From the NCBI RefSeq assembly GCF_963678635.1, contig NC_087065.1, forward strand, positions 14,326,019 to 14,390,018: a stretch of DNA of 64,000 nucleotides, written 5' to 3'. How positions within the stretch are numbered: position 1 is the first letter of the stretch; every line of letters starts with the position of its first letter. The notes below the pieces were generated by a model. The model did not search any database, was not told where the DNA came from, and was given only the letters and a program-made list of their open reading frames with translations. Below, in pieces: positions 1-10,579 of the stretch. A program made the position numbers and the translations under genes. Origin of the DNA: Symsagittifera roscoffensis (Eukaryota; Xenacoelomorpha; Acoela; Convolutidae).

Positions 1-198
1 CCGACTAAACTGCCAAGAAAAACAAACTATTCAAAAATTTTTCAGCTCTACATTTCTATATTTTTGTGCTAATTTTAAAATAAAAGATCGCATTAAAAAA
101 CTGGATTTTATGCAAAGACAGTTAAAATTTTGTCAACTTCTGTGTTTTTTTTTTGTCAGAGAATATACTTTTGCTGAGCTTTTAAAAATCGATGTTTT

Positions 199-1408
199 TC
201 ACTGTGCTGAAAAATTAAGGTTCTGCCTGCGACTCTTTGGTGGTAATTTAATATCGTTCTGCATGCGAACATTTATCAAGTCAGTCGGGGTCCCAATTGC
301 GCCTCCGATGAGACCAGCTGAGCCAGAGAGGACTATTTTGGTTGCCAGGTTTAGTTCTCGACCACTGAATTTAAACAGGAACAATTTTTGGCAATTTTTT
401 CTTTTTAGTATGATCTTTATATATTTAGCCTGGCTTTTTTGGATCCTAAGGCTTTTCATTAAAAACATCTGTTTTTGGATTCATTTGTCCACAAAAAAAA
501 CTTTAAAAAAAAATTGTTGTTAAAAATAAAAAACATTTTTTTAGTTGTTGGAGAAGACAAAAAAGTTGTTGATAGGAATGAAAAAACGGTTTAAGATAAG
601 AGCCGATAAAATCTGTTCCTGGATATGAGGTAGTTTTTCGCACTCTCGTAGACCCCAAATCTGACAGTGGAATAGGTGAGTTGTCGGAGTACTGATGCAC
701 TAATGCCATTGTACAGTGCAAAAAGGCCGTCATTCTTGATCACGTGGACAAATGTCCTACTCATTGACATTGATTCACTTTTGGCTGAGATTGTCTGAAG
801 GTGCACCTGAATTAGTCACAAATCCAGTAACTTTTTAAAAATTGAAAAATTTCCATCAATTGATCAATTGATCTAAAATTAGACCATTTTTTTAAAACGA
901 CAATACAGTGGACTAGTTTACAGCAAAAATGCATATGATTTTGCAATCAGCAAAGCCCAAACTATCTCATAAGTTTGTTGGTAGTTTTCTCGAAGAGTTT
1001 TCTTTCAAGTTGGAATCTCTCCTTGAAGGTTGGCTCTCAGACCATTCGGATACGCGACGTTGCAACACTTAAGGAATAAGGAGAACGAAGGAAAACATTG
1101 GTATGAAGTTCCTGTATTGTCGATTATTTATGCCTGTTTTAGCATGCAAACGGCTTAGATGCTTTTGGTTAAACTCGAAAAATCTAAAAATGTCGAAACA
1201 GGTTTCAAAAATATTATGCCCGATGCGTCGGTTTTAAGTTTTGCCGCCTGTTTCTGGATTACCTGCGCCTGGCATAAAATACCTTGACTAGATCGAGTGG
1301 GTGGGTGCAGCTGGCGGCCATAGTGGCGGCCACTCCCCCGAAATACCATCTGGCCAGTCTCTTCACCTGCTGCTGCTGGGGGTCATCAGAGGTCACCACT
1401 ATCTTCAT
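199..1408 (-). CDS. Mitochondrial dicarboxylate carrier-like gene, copy 1 (partial or decaying)
   Basis: SLC25A10-type carrier of the mitochondrial inner membrane, exchanging dicarboxylates such as malate or succinate for phosphate. Exon 1 is 1283-1408: the ATG at 1408 lies two codons after a stop, and it encodes 42 residues with WYFGG and the first carrier signature PLDLVK, then a GT donor. Exon 2 begins at 806 (AG acceptor, VHLQT) and runs to about 613. Exon 3 begins at 364 (GRELNLATK) and holds the second signature PTDLINVRMQND; its frame ends at 199. No GT donor is visible at the end of exon 2: the phase-consistent break is AACAG/ATTTTA, giving an AT-AG intron, so this may be a damaged gene. 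The third carrier repeat is not visible in bases 1-198 and would lie off the window. A complete paralogue lies at 22328-23864. Family assignment is firm; functionality is doubtful. Confidence 0.65.
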
Positions 1409-1813
1409 CAGCTACAATACAAAAGAAAAAAAGGCACCCAGTTGTCTAAAAAAGAAAAAGAAAGTGGCAAAGGCACAAGTCCTTTTTTAAGAAGTCGCTA
1501 GCTCTTAGTTTTGAACTACACTAAGTTCAATGTATTTTCTGTTTTTGTGATTGAAAAAACATGAACAAACAAGCTTCTTTAGATTTCATGAAAGAAAAGA
1601 GAAATGAGAGAATCGTTTTTTTCATGATTGTGCATAATCATAATCATAATCATAATAAATAGTTTCCAAACGGGAGAATGTTTTTCTATATATTACTAAT
1701 ATGAGAATGTTTTTTTTATATATATAATTGGAGAATGTTTTTCTATATATTACTAAAACAAATCTAAATCGTATGGGAGAACACCATTGGGCCAGCACGG
1801 CCAAATTTTAGGT
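1409..1813. other. Intergenic, short simple repeat only
   Basis: No gene is seen between the start of carrier copy 1 and the first MITE. A short CATAAT microsatellite of about four units sits at 1633-1656, followed by three related AT-rich blocks containing GAGAATGTTTTT (around 1675, 1700 and 1735). Confidence 0.5.
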
Positions 1814-1821
1814 GTCTCATG

Positions 1822-2195
1822 CAGGGGCGGATTTAGGGGGGGGGGCGGGGGGCGGACGCCTTCCCCCTCAGGGATTCGACCCCCTGCCGACCCAAAGGGT
1901 CCCCCCTTTGATACTTTTTCAGAAATCCATTTTTGGCAGACCGACCCTAAAATTTTTCTAAAGGCGCCTTCGGCGCCAATATATACTATTTTTGAGGAGC
2001 GCGCGCCAAAAAAAACGCGATTTTTTGTCAAAATTTTTCAAAAAGTGCCCAAAAACGGCTTTTTTGACTGCAACAAAGGTCGACAAAATCAATTTGGTCG
2101 ACCTAAAAACAAAAAAAAAAAAACGTCGTCAAAATTTTGGAAATTTTTTTGAAAATCCGCCCCCCCCCCTCGAGAAAATCCTAGATCCGCCCCTG
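1822..2195 (+). mobile_element. hAT-type MITE with poly-G tract (copy 1)
   Basis: Non-autonomous element of 374 bp. It starts with CAGGGGCGGATTTAGG and ends with CCTAGATCCGCCCCTG, which are inverted terminal repeats. It is flanked by a perfect 8-bp target duplication GTCTCATG (1814-1821 and 2196-2203), the size made by hAT transposases. A G-run of nine followed by further G-runs lies just inside the left end, and a C-run lies at 2159-2169. The inside is non-coding and shares blocks with the other copies (a GGCGCCTTCGGCGCC hairpin and a GCGCGCGCC stretch). Open frames across it are by-products. Confidence 0.88.
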
Positions 2196-2203
2196 GTCTC
2201 ATG

Positions 2204-3430
2204 TCATTTTAGCGCAATTTCTAAAAAATTTCATTAAAAGAGAATAAAATTCAGAGCCATTTAAAATGTTTCCGTTTTTTACATATCTTAGAAATTTATT
2301 CTCTTAAGAATGAATGAAGATGTTAAAGAAGGAAACTCCAGTGTAGAGAAATCTATATATATTCAAAGATTTTTGGCAAATATAAGCTCAAAAAATTTAT
2401 CTCAGCTCGCTATAACGAATTATATTATGAAAAGTTACCTTTCTAGAAAAAGAAGATCTGAAATAAAATTTCAAAATTAATGTTTTTGTTATTATTTCAG
2501 CAGTAGCTGATTCTTTTTTAAAATTAAGCATTTAAAGTTTTTTAAAATGCCATTAGTAGTTCAACGTGCAATAAAAAATTATGTAGCATTTTAGCTATCT
2601 GTAAAGACTTACCAGGTCAGCTTTTCTTTTCGAATCAGACACTTAAAAACAATAACTTGTTTTAAAATGAATCGACTTTAAATGGGACTAACTTTCGTTT
2701 GGTTACTTGTCGTAGCTATATGCCATGCAGAAAAAAATCACATTAAAAAAACAGAAAACAAATAAATGCTCATTTCTGACTGTACGCTGTGTATGCTATT
2801 TTTTAATGCTGTAATTCTGCGATTGGTATGCTGACTTCATAAAGGAGATAAAATTTTGAATAATTAATATTTATATTTAAAAATTTGTGATTCAGGTTAA
2901 TATGGCGAAAGTTTTAGTGTTTTTAATGCAAAGGCAAATTTTGAGTAATGTTGGAAGCTAGACCATAAAACCTTGCTTCCGAACAACCATAGCTGGTTGC
3001 TGCGTAGTAACACAGAATGTTCCGACTACATTAAACAAAAAAATCAAATATCGTTCTTGCTAAATTTTGAGTTTTTTGTTCAGTAAAGGGAATTGCCGCA
3101 GGTTCAATAAAGCAAACTGAAAGGTAATAACAACTAAACTAACGAAAAAAGGAAATAATTAAATTGGGTGTCGTAAAATTTTAGCTCAATCATTTTCATC
3201 ACATACCATGAAGTTTGAACGGAATACACTCAAGCCCGGTTTTCTCGAACCTCAGGTATTTCTTGAAAAATAGCAAATTTTTTTTATGGTACCCCATACG
3301 ACCCGGTGAGTTTTTTCGAGGTAGATGCATTCCATGTATAAAAAGCAATTAAATTCAGTTTTATAAAAATTAAAAAATGTTGCCATTACAATGGCTTATA
3401 AGTGCACTTTCGCGACACACAGTCAACCAT
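2204..3430. other. Non-coding intergenic region
   Basis: AT-rich sequence without a recognisable gene. One copy of a short dispersed repeat (core near GGTTGCTGCGTAGTAACACAG) is at about 2985-3029; related copies are listed with the repeat at 3430-3780. Confidence 0.5.
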
Positions 3431-3780
3431 AATGTTTATTAGGAAATTCAAAAAATAGCCGGTTGCTGTGCAAATAGCACAGAGTGTTCCAACCATATTC
3501 TCGAAAAAATTACTTAAGACTTTTTTAAATTATTTTTTTTTTCAAAATACTGTTGTTTTTTGTGTGTGGTGTGATGAAAGGATCTGAAGAAAACCTGAAA
3601 TTTAGGTATATTTGACAGTCACAGTACAATCTCTTATTATGATATATCACTCGATCCATTTTGCTGATTATTTGAGGCACCTGATTTTTCGCGAGGATAA
3701 AAATAAAAAACTAAAACATACACGAAGACACAGTTACTCCCGATTTTCAATGATTGGACCCAATAATGAGATAGGATGTA
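3430..3780 (+). repeat. Dispersed repeat with GGTTGCTGTGC core
   Basis: The core at about 3457-3496 (GGTTGCTGTGCAAATAGCAC, then AGAGTGTTCCAACCA) can form a small hairpin, and is followed by a TGGTGTGATGAAAGGAT block. Similar cores occur near 2985, 43864, 43981, 48574 and 53003 on this strand and near 21761 and 55183 on the other. The 48560-49210 copy matches over a longer stretch, including the GATGAAAGGAT block and the GCCTGATTTT block. Probably a SINE or other short mobile element; class not determined. Confidence 0.6.
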
Positions 3781-4543
3781 CACATATTTGTTAAAAAACA
3801 ATTTGCAGAACTAGCAACAGTTTTTTGTTTCATGACGCCTGTTCTAACTCTAAAGTTACTCACAAACACGAACGTTTGTACACATGTAACGCCCTCACTG
3901 CAATTGATAACAATCCACAGTCCTGTCCTCTGACAATTTCCTCTTTAGACTTTTTCACCCCAAGCTCGCTCAGTTACCCCCAGGGCACAATTGTAAGAAT
4001 CAATCAAAAAATAAATTGAATTTGAGCTAACATTTTTTGAAACTAAGTATTAATTAACCTCAGTTTATCAAATAAAAACAAGAGTAAGTAAAATGTAAGA
4101 AAAAACCAGGAAATAATCACGCAGAGAAGAAATAGAAAAAAAAACAAAAGACCGAAATTGAGTTTCAATTTGATAATTAAAACTGTTCAAGTTTTGATTT
4201 TACTGAAAGGTGCTCTGACAGGCTTGATGAAAAAATATTTTAATTCAATCCAATTCAATCTAAACTATTCAATTAAATTCCTCCAAAACTGTACATGATG
4301 GGTTTAAATGAAGTTTTATTTTTAATTCTGGTCAATTTTCTTAAATCGCGTTTACTCCATTGTAGTAGAAGATTATAGATAATGACAAAACATCTAGTCC
4401 AATGAATGATTATCCCTGACTACTGTTCGGGAATTAGAAACACTTTCTGCATTACTTGCCGCCAGCTTGAAATCTAAGTCAACTCACAAACACAAAACAC
4501 TTCCCACATTTAAATCCCTTGCTTCTTTTTATAACAACCACAC

Positions 4544-7500
4544 AAAACCATCCCGACCCTCCAAGCATATTTTTTCTCCTTTTATCCCCGCAAACACGCC
4601 CTCTGGCCCGCAAGGAATATTTTAGGAAGTGAAAAATTTTACGAAAAAAAGGTTGAAAGCCTCGAAAAAAGTTTTTAAAAAAAGCTTAATTTTTTTTAAT
4701 TTAAGGTTTAATCCTTAAGGAAACCAGTAAAATGTAATAGAATCTTGTAACTGAAAAATTAGAAAGTACTTGTGTAGAAAATAAGCGGAGAAAAAAAGTC
4801 AATAGTTAATCTCAATTTGAAAAAAGCAATTGTTCATGTTTTGATTGTACTAAAACGCGTATGAAAGTTCATGGTCGTTGAAATGAAATTTTAGTCCAAT
4901 CTAATTTATTTTTTTGAAAATGTTGATGTTGAATTCTATTAGTTTTTTTTTTAAATTCAATGTTAGAGACTGACAAACCCAACCATAAAACTGATGATTG
5001 AATATGAAACTACGGTCCGGGAATTAGCACTAGTTTCTGCGTCACTGGACGCCTGCTTAAAATCAAAATCTAATCACAACCACGAAGGTGTTCACACAAT
5101 TAACAAACTTACTCTCATTTACAAACAATCAGACATACTGGTCTCGTTCTCCCTAGTTTATTTTTTCCCATTTTATCCCCGCTAAGAGGCCATGGATCAA
5201 TTGAAATTTTTTAAACTCAGGAAAGTTAAAAACTTTGTTCGAAGAAATTAAAAACAAAAAAAAATGAAAATGAGCTTACAACTTTTAAAACAATTAAATA
5301 TTTCATCTTAGCTTATCATATATTAATAAAATCAGTAACCTACAGAAAAAAAAATAATTAAAAAAAATTATTGTGAGAACAAATGAATGAAAGAAAAAGT
5401 CAAAAATCAACCTTAGTTTGATAAATGCATTTGTTATATTACTGATTCTACTGAAAAATGTAATTATGCTTGTGGAAAACAATATAATCTAATAAACAAT
5501 CATTACATTCCATCAAAATTGTTGATGATAGATTTTATCAATTTTTTCCCAAAGCTCGGAATGAATATTCATCAATTTTAATCGACTGTAGTAGATTTTT
5601 TCGAAATTGACAAGACAATCTAGTCAAATTGATGATATATTTTATAAATCTACGGTCCCTGACATAGCACCAGATACTGCGTTACATCAAAATTGTTCAA
5701 ATTCTAAACCTGCTTACAGAAACAACTTCTTTCACACATTTAACATCCTTACTCCTTTTAAAAACAATCACGCATACCCGTCCCGTCCCATACATTTACT
5801 CTTTCCTCTTTAATTCCGCCAATATGCGCACTTGCCCCTAGGAGATGTGTGTAAAAAAAAATTAAAGAAAAAATAAATTGCAAGTGAACTAACAATTGTT
5901 AAGACAAGGTAAAAACGAATTTCATTTCATTAAATATAAATTAGAGTCATTCAAATGTGAAATCAACTAGATTTGAAAAAATAGAATAAAAACGTGAAGA
6001 GAATAGATGGAAAACAAACTTAAGAAAAACCAAAAGCGAATATCATTTTACCAAATGCGGATCTTCATGTTGTGAAGATAATGAAATTCGTCTAGAAGCT
6101 TCGATTTGATAAAATTATGTTTTAACCCAAACCAATAAAACCATCCCGACCCTCCAAGCATATTTTTTCTCCTTTTATCCCCGCAAACACGCCCTCTGGC
6201 CCGCAAGGAATATTTTAGGAAGTGAAAAATTTTACGAAAAAAAGGTTGAAAGCCTCGAAAAAAGTTTTTAAAAAAAGCTTAATTTTTTTTAATTTAAGGT
6301 TTAATCCTTAAGGAAACCAGTAAAATGTAATAGAATCTTGTAACTGAAAAATTAGAAAGTACTTGTGTAGAAAATAAGCGGAGAAAAAAAGTCAATAGTT
6401 AATCTCAATTTGAAAAAAGCAATTGTTCATGTTTTGATTGTACTAAAACGCGTATGAAAGTTCATGGTCGTTGAAATGAAATTTTAGTCCAATCTAATTT
6501 ATTTTTTTGAAAATGTTGATGTTGAATTCTATTAGTTTTTTTTTTAAATTCAATGTTAGAGACTGACAAACCCAACCATAAAACTGATGATTGAATATGA
6601 AACTACGGTCCGGGAATTAGCACTAGTTTCTGCGTCACTGGACGCCTGCTTAAAATCAAAATCTAATCACAACCACGAAGGTGTTCACACAATTAACAAA
6701 CTTACTCTCATTTACAAACAATCAGACATACTGGTCTCGTTCTCCCTAGTTTATTTTTTCCCATTTTATCCCCGCTAAGAGGCCATGGATCAATTGAAAT
6801 TTTTTAAACTCAGGAAAGTTAAAAACTTTGTTCGAAGAAATTAAAAACAAAAAAAAATGAAAATGAGCTTACAACTTTTAAAACAATTAAATATTTCATC
6901 TTAGCTTATCATATATTAATAAAATCAGTAACCTACAGAAAAAAAAATAATTAAAAAAAATTATTGTGAGAACAAATGAATGAAAGAAAAAGTCAAAAAT
7001 CAACCTTAGTTTGATAAATGCATTTGTTATATTACTGATTCTACTGAAAAATGTAATTATGCTTGTGGAAAACAATATAATCTAATAAACAATCATTACA
7101 TTCCATCAAAATTGTTGATGATAGATTTTATCAATTTTTTCCCAAAGCTCGGAATGAATATTCATCAATTTTAATCGACTGTAGTAGATTTTTTCGAAAT
7201 TGACAAGACAATCTAGTCAAATTGATGATATATTTTATAAATCTACGGTCCCTGACATAGCACCAGATACTGCGTTACATCAAAATTGTTCAAATTCTAA
7301 ACCTGCTTACAGAAACAACTTCTTTCACACATTTAACATCCTTACTCCTTTTAAAAACAATCACGCATACCCGTCCCGTCCCATACATTTACTCTTTCCT
7401 CTTTAATTCCGCCAATATGCGCACTTGCCCCTAGGAGATGTGTGTAAAAAAAAATTAAAGAAAAAATAAATTGCAAGTGAACTAACAATTGTTAAGACAA

Positions 7501-7729
7501 GGTAAAAACGAATTTCATTTCATTAAATATAAATTAGAGTCATTCAAATGTGAAATCAACTAGATTTGAAAAAATAGAATAAAAACGTGAAGAGAATAGA
7601 TGGAAAACAAACTTAAGAAAAACCAAAAGCGAATATCATTTTACCAAATGCGGATCTTCATGTTGTGAAGATAATGAAATTCGTCTAGAAGCTTCGATTT
7701 GATAAAATTATGTTTTAACCCAAACCAAT
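4544..7729 (+). repeat. Perfect 1,593-bp tandem duplication
   Basis: Bases 4544-6136 are repeated head to tail at 6137-7729, with no difference seen by eye over 1,593 bp. The left boundary is at AAAACCATCCC, and the outer junction shares only AAAAC, a microhomology-like join. It spans more than two units of the surrounding ~600-bp array. Identity implies a very recent duplication, gene conversion or an assembly artefact. Confidence 0.85.
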
Positions 7730-8021
7730 AAAACGTGAAATAATCGATTACAATTCATCATAATCGTTTTAAGTTTTTTTACCGAATTGTAATCAGCTAA
7801 TGACTGGTTATAATCGATTGCGTTAAAATTTTTTCAAGAGTAACTTGATAGTATCGTAAAATTCATGATTGTATTTGGAACTACAGTCCGGGATTTAGCA
7901 ACAGCTTCTGTATTACATGTCGCCAGCTCGAAATCTAAACCTGCCAACAAACAAGAAATCTTCTCACACTTAAAACACTTTCTTTTTTTTAATAACAATC
8001 ACACATACCCATTCCTTTGCC

Positions 8022-8420
8022 GCCTAATTTGCCTTTCTAGATTTTTCTAGCTGCTCCCATTTGCCCATGAAAAATTTTACAAAAAAAAGTTGAAAGCCTC
8101 GAAAAAAGTTTAAAATGGGCTTAAATTTTTTTTCAATTAAATGTTTAATCTCAATTTATTAAATAAAAAGAGAAGCCAGTAAAATGTAAGAGAACTTTTG
8201 TAATTGAAAAATTAGAAAGAAATCTAATTTGCCATTCTAAATTTTTCTAGCTGCTCCCATTTGAACATGAAAAATTTTACAAAGAAAGGTTGAAAGCCTC
8301 GAAAAAAGTTTAAAATGGGCTTAAATTTTTTTTCAATTTAATGTTTAATCTCAATTTATCAAATAAAAAGAGAAGCCAGTAAAATGTAAGAGAAATTTTG
8401 TAATTGAAAAATTAGAAAGT
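8022..8420 (+). repeat. 200-bp tandem duplication inside the array
   Basis: The block beginning CTAATTTGCC at about 8024 is repeated at about 8224, a 200-bp period, with a few mismatches (for example CCCATGAAAAA versus AACATGAAAAA). It lies within the larger degenerate array. Confidence 0.75.
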
Positions 8421-9470
8421 ACTTGTGTAGAAAATAAGCGGAGAAAAAAAGTCAAAAGTTAATCTCAATTTGAAAAAACAATTGTTCATGTTTTGAATGT
8501 ACTAAAACGCGTATGAAAGTTCATGGTTGTTGAAATGATATTTTAGTCCAATCTATTTTAATTTTTTGAAGTTGTTGATGTTGAATTCAATAGTTTTTTT
8601 TCTTAAAATTCAATGTTAGAGACTGACAAACCCGTCCATAAAATTGAAGATTGATTATGAAACTACGGTGCGGGAATTAGCACTAGTTTCTGCGTCCATA
8701 GGCTAAAAAATTTTAAGCTTTCTAAAAAGTAATGGACTCCAGTCCATTATGATCTGATATCATTGATTGCAATCCATAACAGTCGTTGCTGATCGAATTT
8801 ATCGATTTCTTTTAAACATTTGAATTGATAGGTGATCGATCTTAATCGATTGCAATACACTTCTTCTGAGACTGACCAGATAATCTCGTCAATAAAAAAA
8901 ACTATCTTTGGAACTATGATCCGCGACTGTTCAACAATTTCTGCGTTGCATGGCGTCTTCTCTACTCTTTATCTACTCGCAAACACGACAGTCTTCATTT
9001 TTTAAAAACCCTAAACACCGTTTCGCAAAACTAAAAAGTATGTTTACAAAATCTGAGAGCGTTAGAAAAAAACAAATCAAAAGTAGTAGGCTAACATTTT
9101 TCAGAATATTTTTTTAAGAATCTGAAAGTATCAAATTTTATTAGGTGTAACAACATGAGATAAAAGACAACATGAGATAAAAGTTCGTTTTGAAATTTTA
9201 GAAAATGTTTGTGAAGAAAATAAAAAAGAATAAATTACCACCAAAAAAGCAAAAATTGATTATGAATTTGGCAAACGCATTTGTTGAAGTTTTGTTCATA
9301 CTGATATGCCTAAAAATTTAGGCTTGTTGAAAAAGTTAATTAATCCTATCCATTATAATCTATTAGAATTGATCAAAATCCATCATAATCGTTGCTGGTG
9401 GTTTTTCTTGATTTTTTCTCAAATTTCTAACTGGCGATTGATTGCTTATAGTCGATTGTAGTTCAGTTGC

Positions 9471-10372
9471 TTAGATACTGAGAATACAAGCTTAAGAAAT
9501 CGACGACCGCGATTTAACGCGCGATGTTTTAGCCATATTAAAGCATGGAATATTGAATATTTCCGAATTGAATTGAGGCAACCAGTTTTAGTTCAATAAT
9601 ACGCTACCAGATGCTAAATTTATTCTTTGTTTTTTTTTGGTCTTCAAATTTGGTGTGTGGTGAGACAAAATTTTTTTAAAACTGAAAAAAAAATTCTTCC
9701 AGATAATTTGACTATTTTTTCATTTGAAAACTTTTCTTATGTATGCGAGACGGCATTCCAGCAATCAAGACTTCGACCTGATATTACCATTTATGCACTT
9801 TTAACGATCAGTTATTAACAGGCTGCCAAAATTATTGGTGTAGTGATGCTGAAGTTTCAATATTCAAATTCCTTGTGCTAAAGAAAGCTTTGTTTTTACA
9901 ATTTCGTAGTACATCTGCACAAAAGATGAGCACAGAGCGTGATTATCTTCGCTGAAAGTTTGCTTGAGCCACTGAATACCTTCGAAAACCTTCGTTCAAC
10001 ATCTTGGTATCTAAATTGACTGCTAATGATAGATCTTATTCTAAGATATGACAAATTCATTACCTAATGTCATAAATGGGTAGAAAAGATACTGGGAGAG
10101 TTTTTCCACGCCCTTAACAAACTGCTTTGATATCACTGCGCAGCCTCCCATCATGTGATGACTCTTTTTTAGCCCATGTTAAAATCTAGCTGTTTTTTTT
10201 CTGGCGTGTTTTACAATGGTATTTTTCAAGTATAAGAAAATTAAATCGAGTAAAATCTATTTTAGATGACTTTATTTTAAATTCACAGGTGCAATCGTCA
10301 CATAGTATTCTATAAGAGATACTGTTGTCACAGTTTTCACCGGAGCCGTTCACTATTGCTCATCTGACAGTT
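9471..10372. other. Non-coding region upstream of DNAL1
   Basis: No gene, repeat family or RNA gene is recognised here. It must contain at least part of the DNAL1 promoter, but no clear TATA box was identified. Confidence 0.45.
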
Positions 10373-10426
10373 GTGACATAACAGTTTGAAGTGACATAAC
10401 AGTTTGAAGTGACATAACAGTTTGAA
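10373..10426 (+). repeat. Three tandem 18-mers upstream of DNAL1
   Basis: GTGACATAACAGTTTGAA is repeated three times without error, about 150 bases before the DNAL1 start codon. It contains TGACATAA. It could be a promoter element or a simple minisatellite; nothing here decides which. Confidence 0.75.
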
Positions 10427-10579
10427 GTATTGTGTTTACAATTGTGCATTATTTATGACTTCTAGAATTAAAAAAACTGCTTAATTGCTTTGAATTTTTT
10501 TTGATCGGCAAAAATTTTTAAATTGTTTTATGTGTTAAAGCGAACTCGGGGAATATAAAAGTTACCAGGAAGTTAGAAA

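Larger units (their letters stand above)
3600..9470. repeat. Degenerate tandem array, ~600-bp units
   Basis: Units recur at about 600-640 bp. Anchor motifs resembling CTACGGTCCGGGAATTAGCA occur near 4425, 5020, 5650, 6613, 7243, 7883 and 8661, with weaker ones near 3805 and 8925. Each anchor is followed by a CTGC-ACATCGCC-type block, a pyrimidine-rich CACATACCCATCCC block and an A/T-rich tail with GTTGATGATAG or TAATCGATT-like motifs. Units differ by many substitutions, so the array is old apart from the recent duplications inside it. Short open frames recur because the unit recurs; I see no gene. Confidence 0.75.

Noticed and set aside
1753-2237. Overlapping 80-120-residue open frames on both strands, Pro/Gly-rich
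   Set aside because: They lie wholly within or across the poly-G MITE at 1822-2195; the proline and glycine runs are the translated G/C tracts.
4994-7406. Pairs of identical 63- and 68-residue open frames
   Set aside because: They repeat because of the 1,593-bp tandem duplication; neighbouring units of the array break the same frames, and there is no domain.
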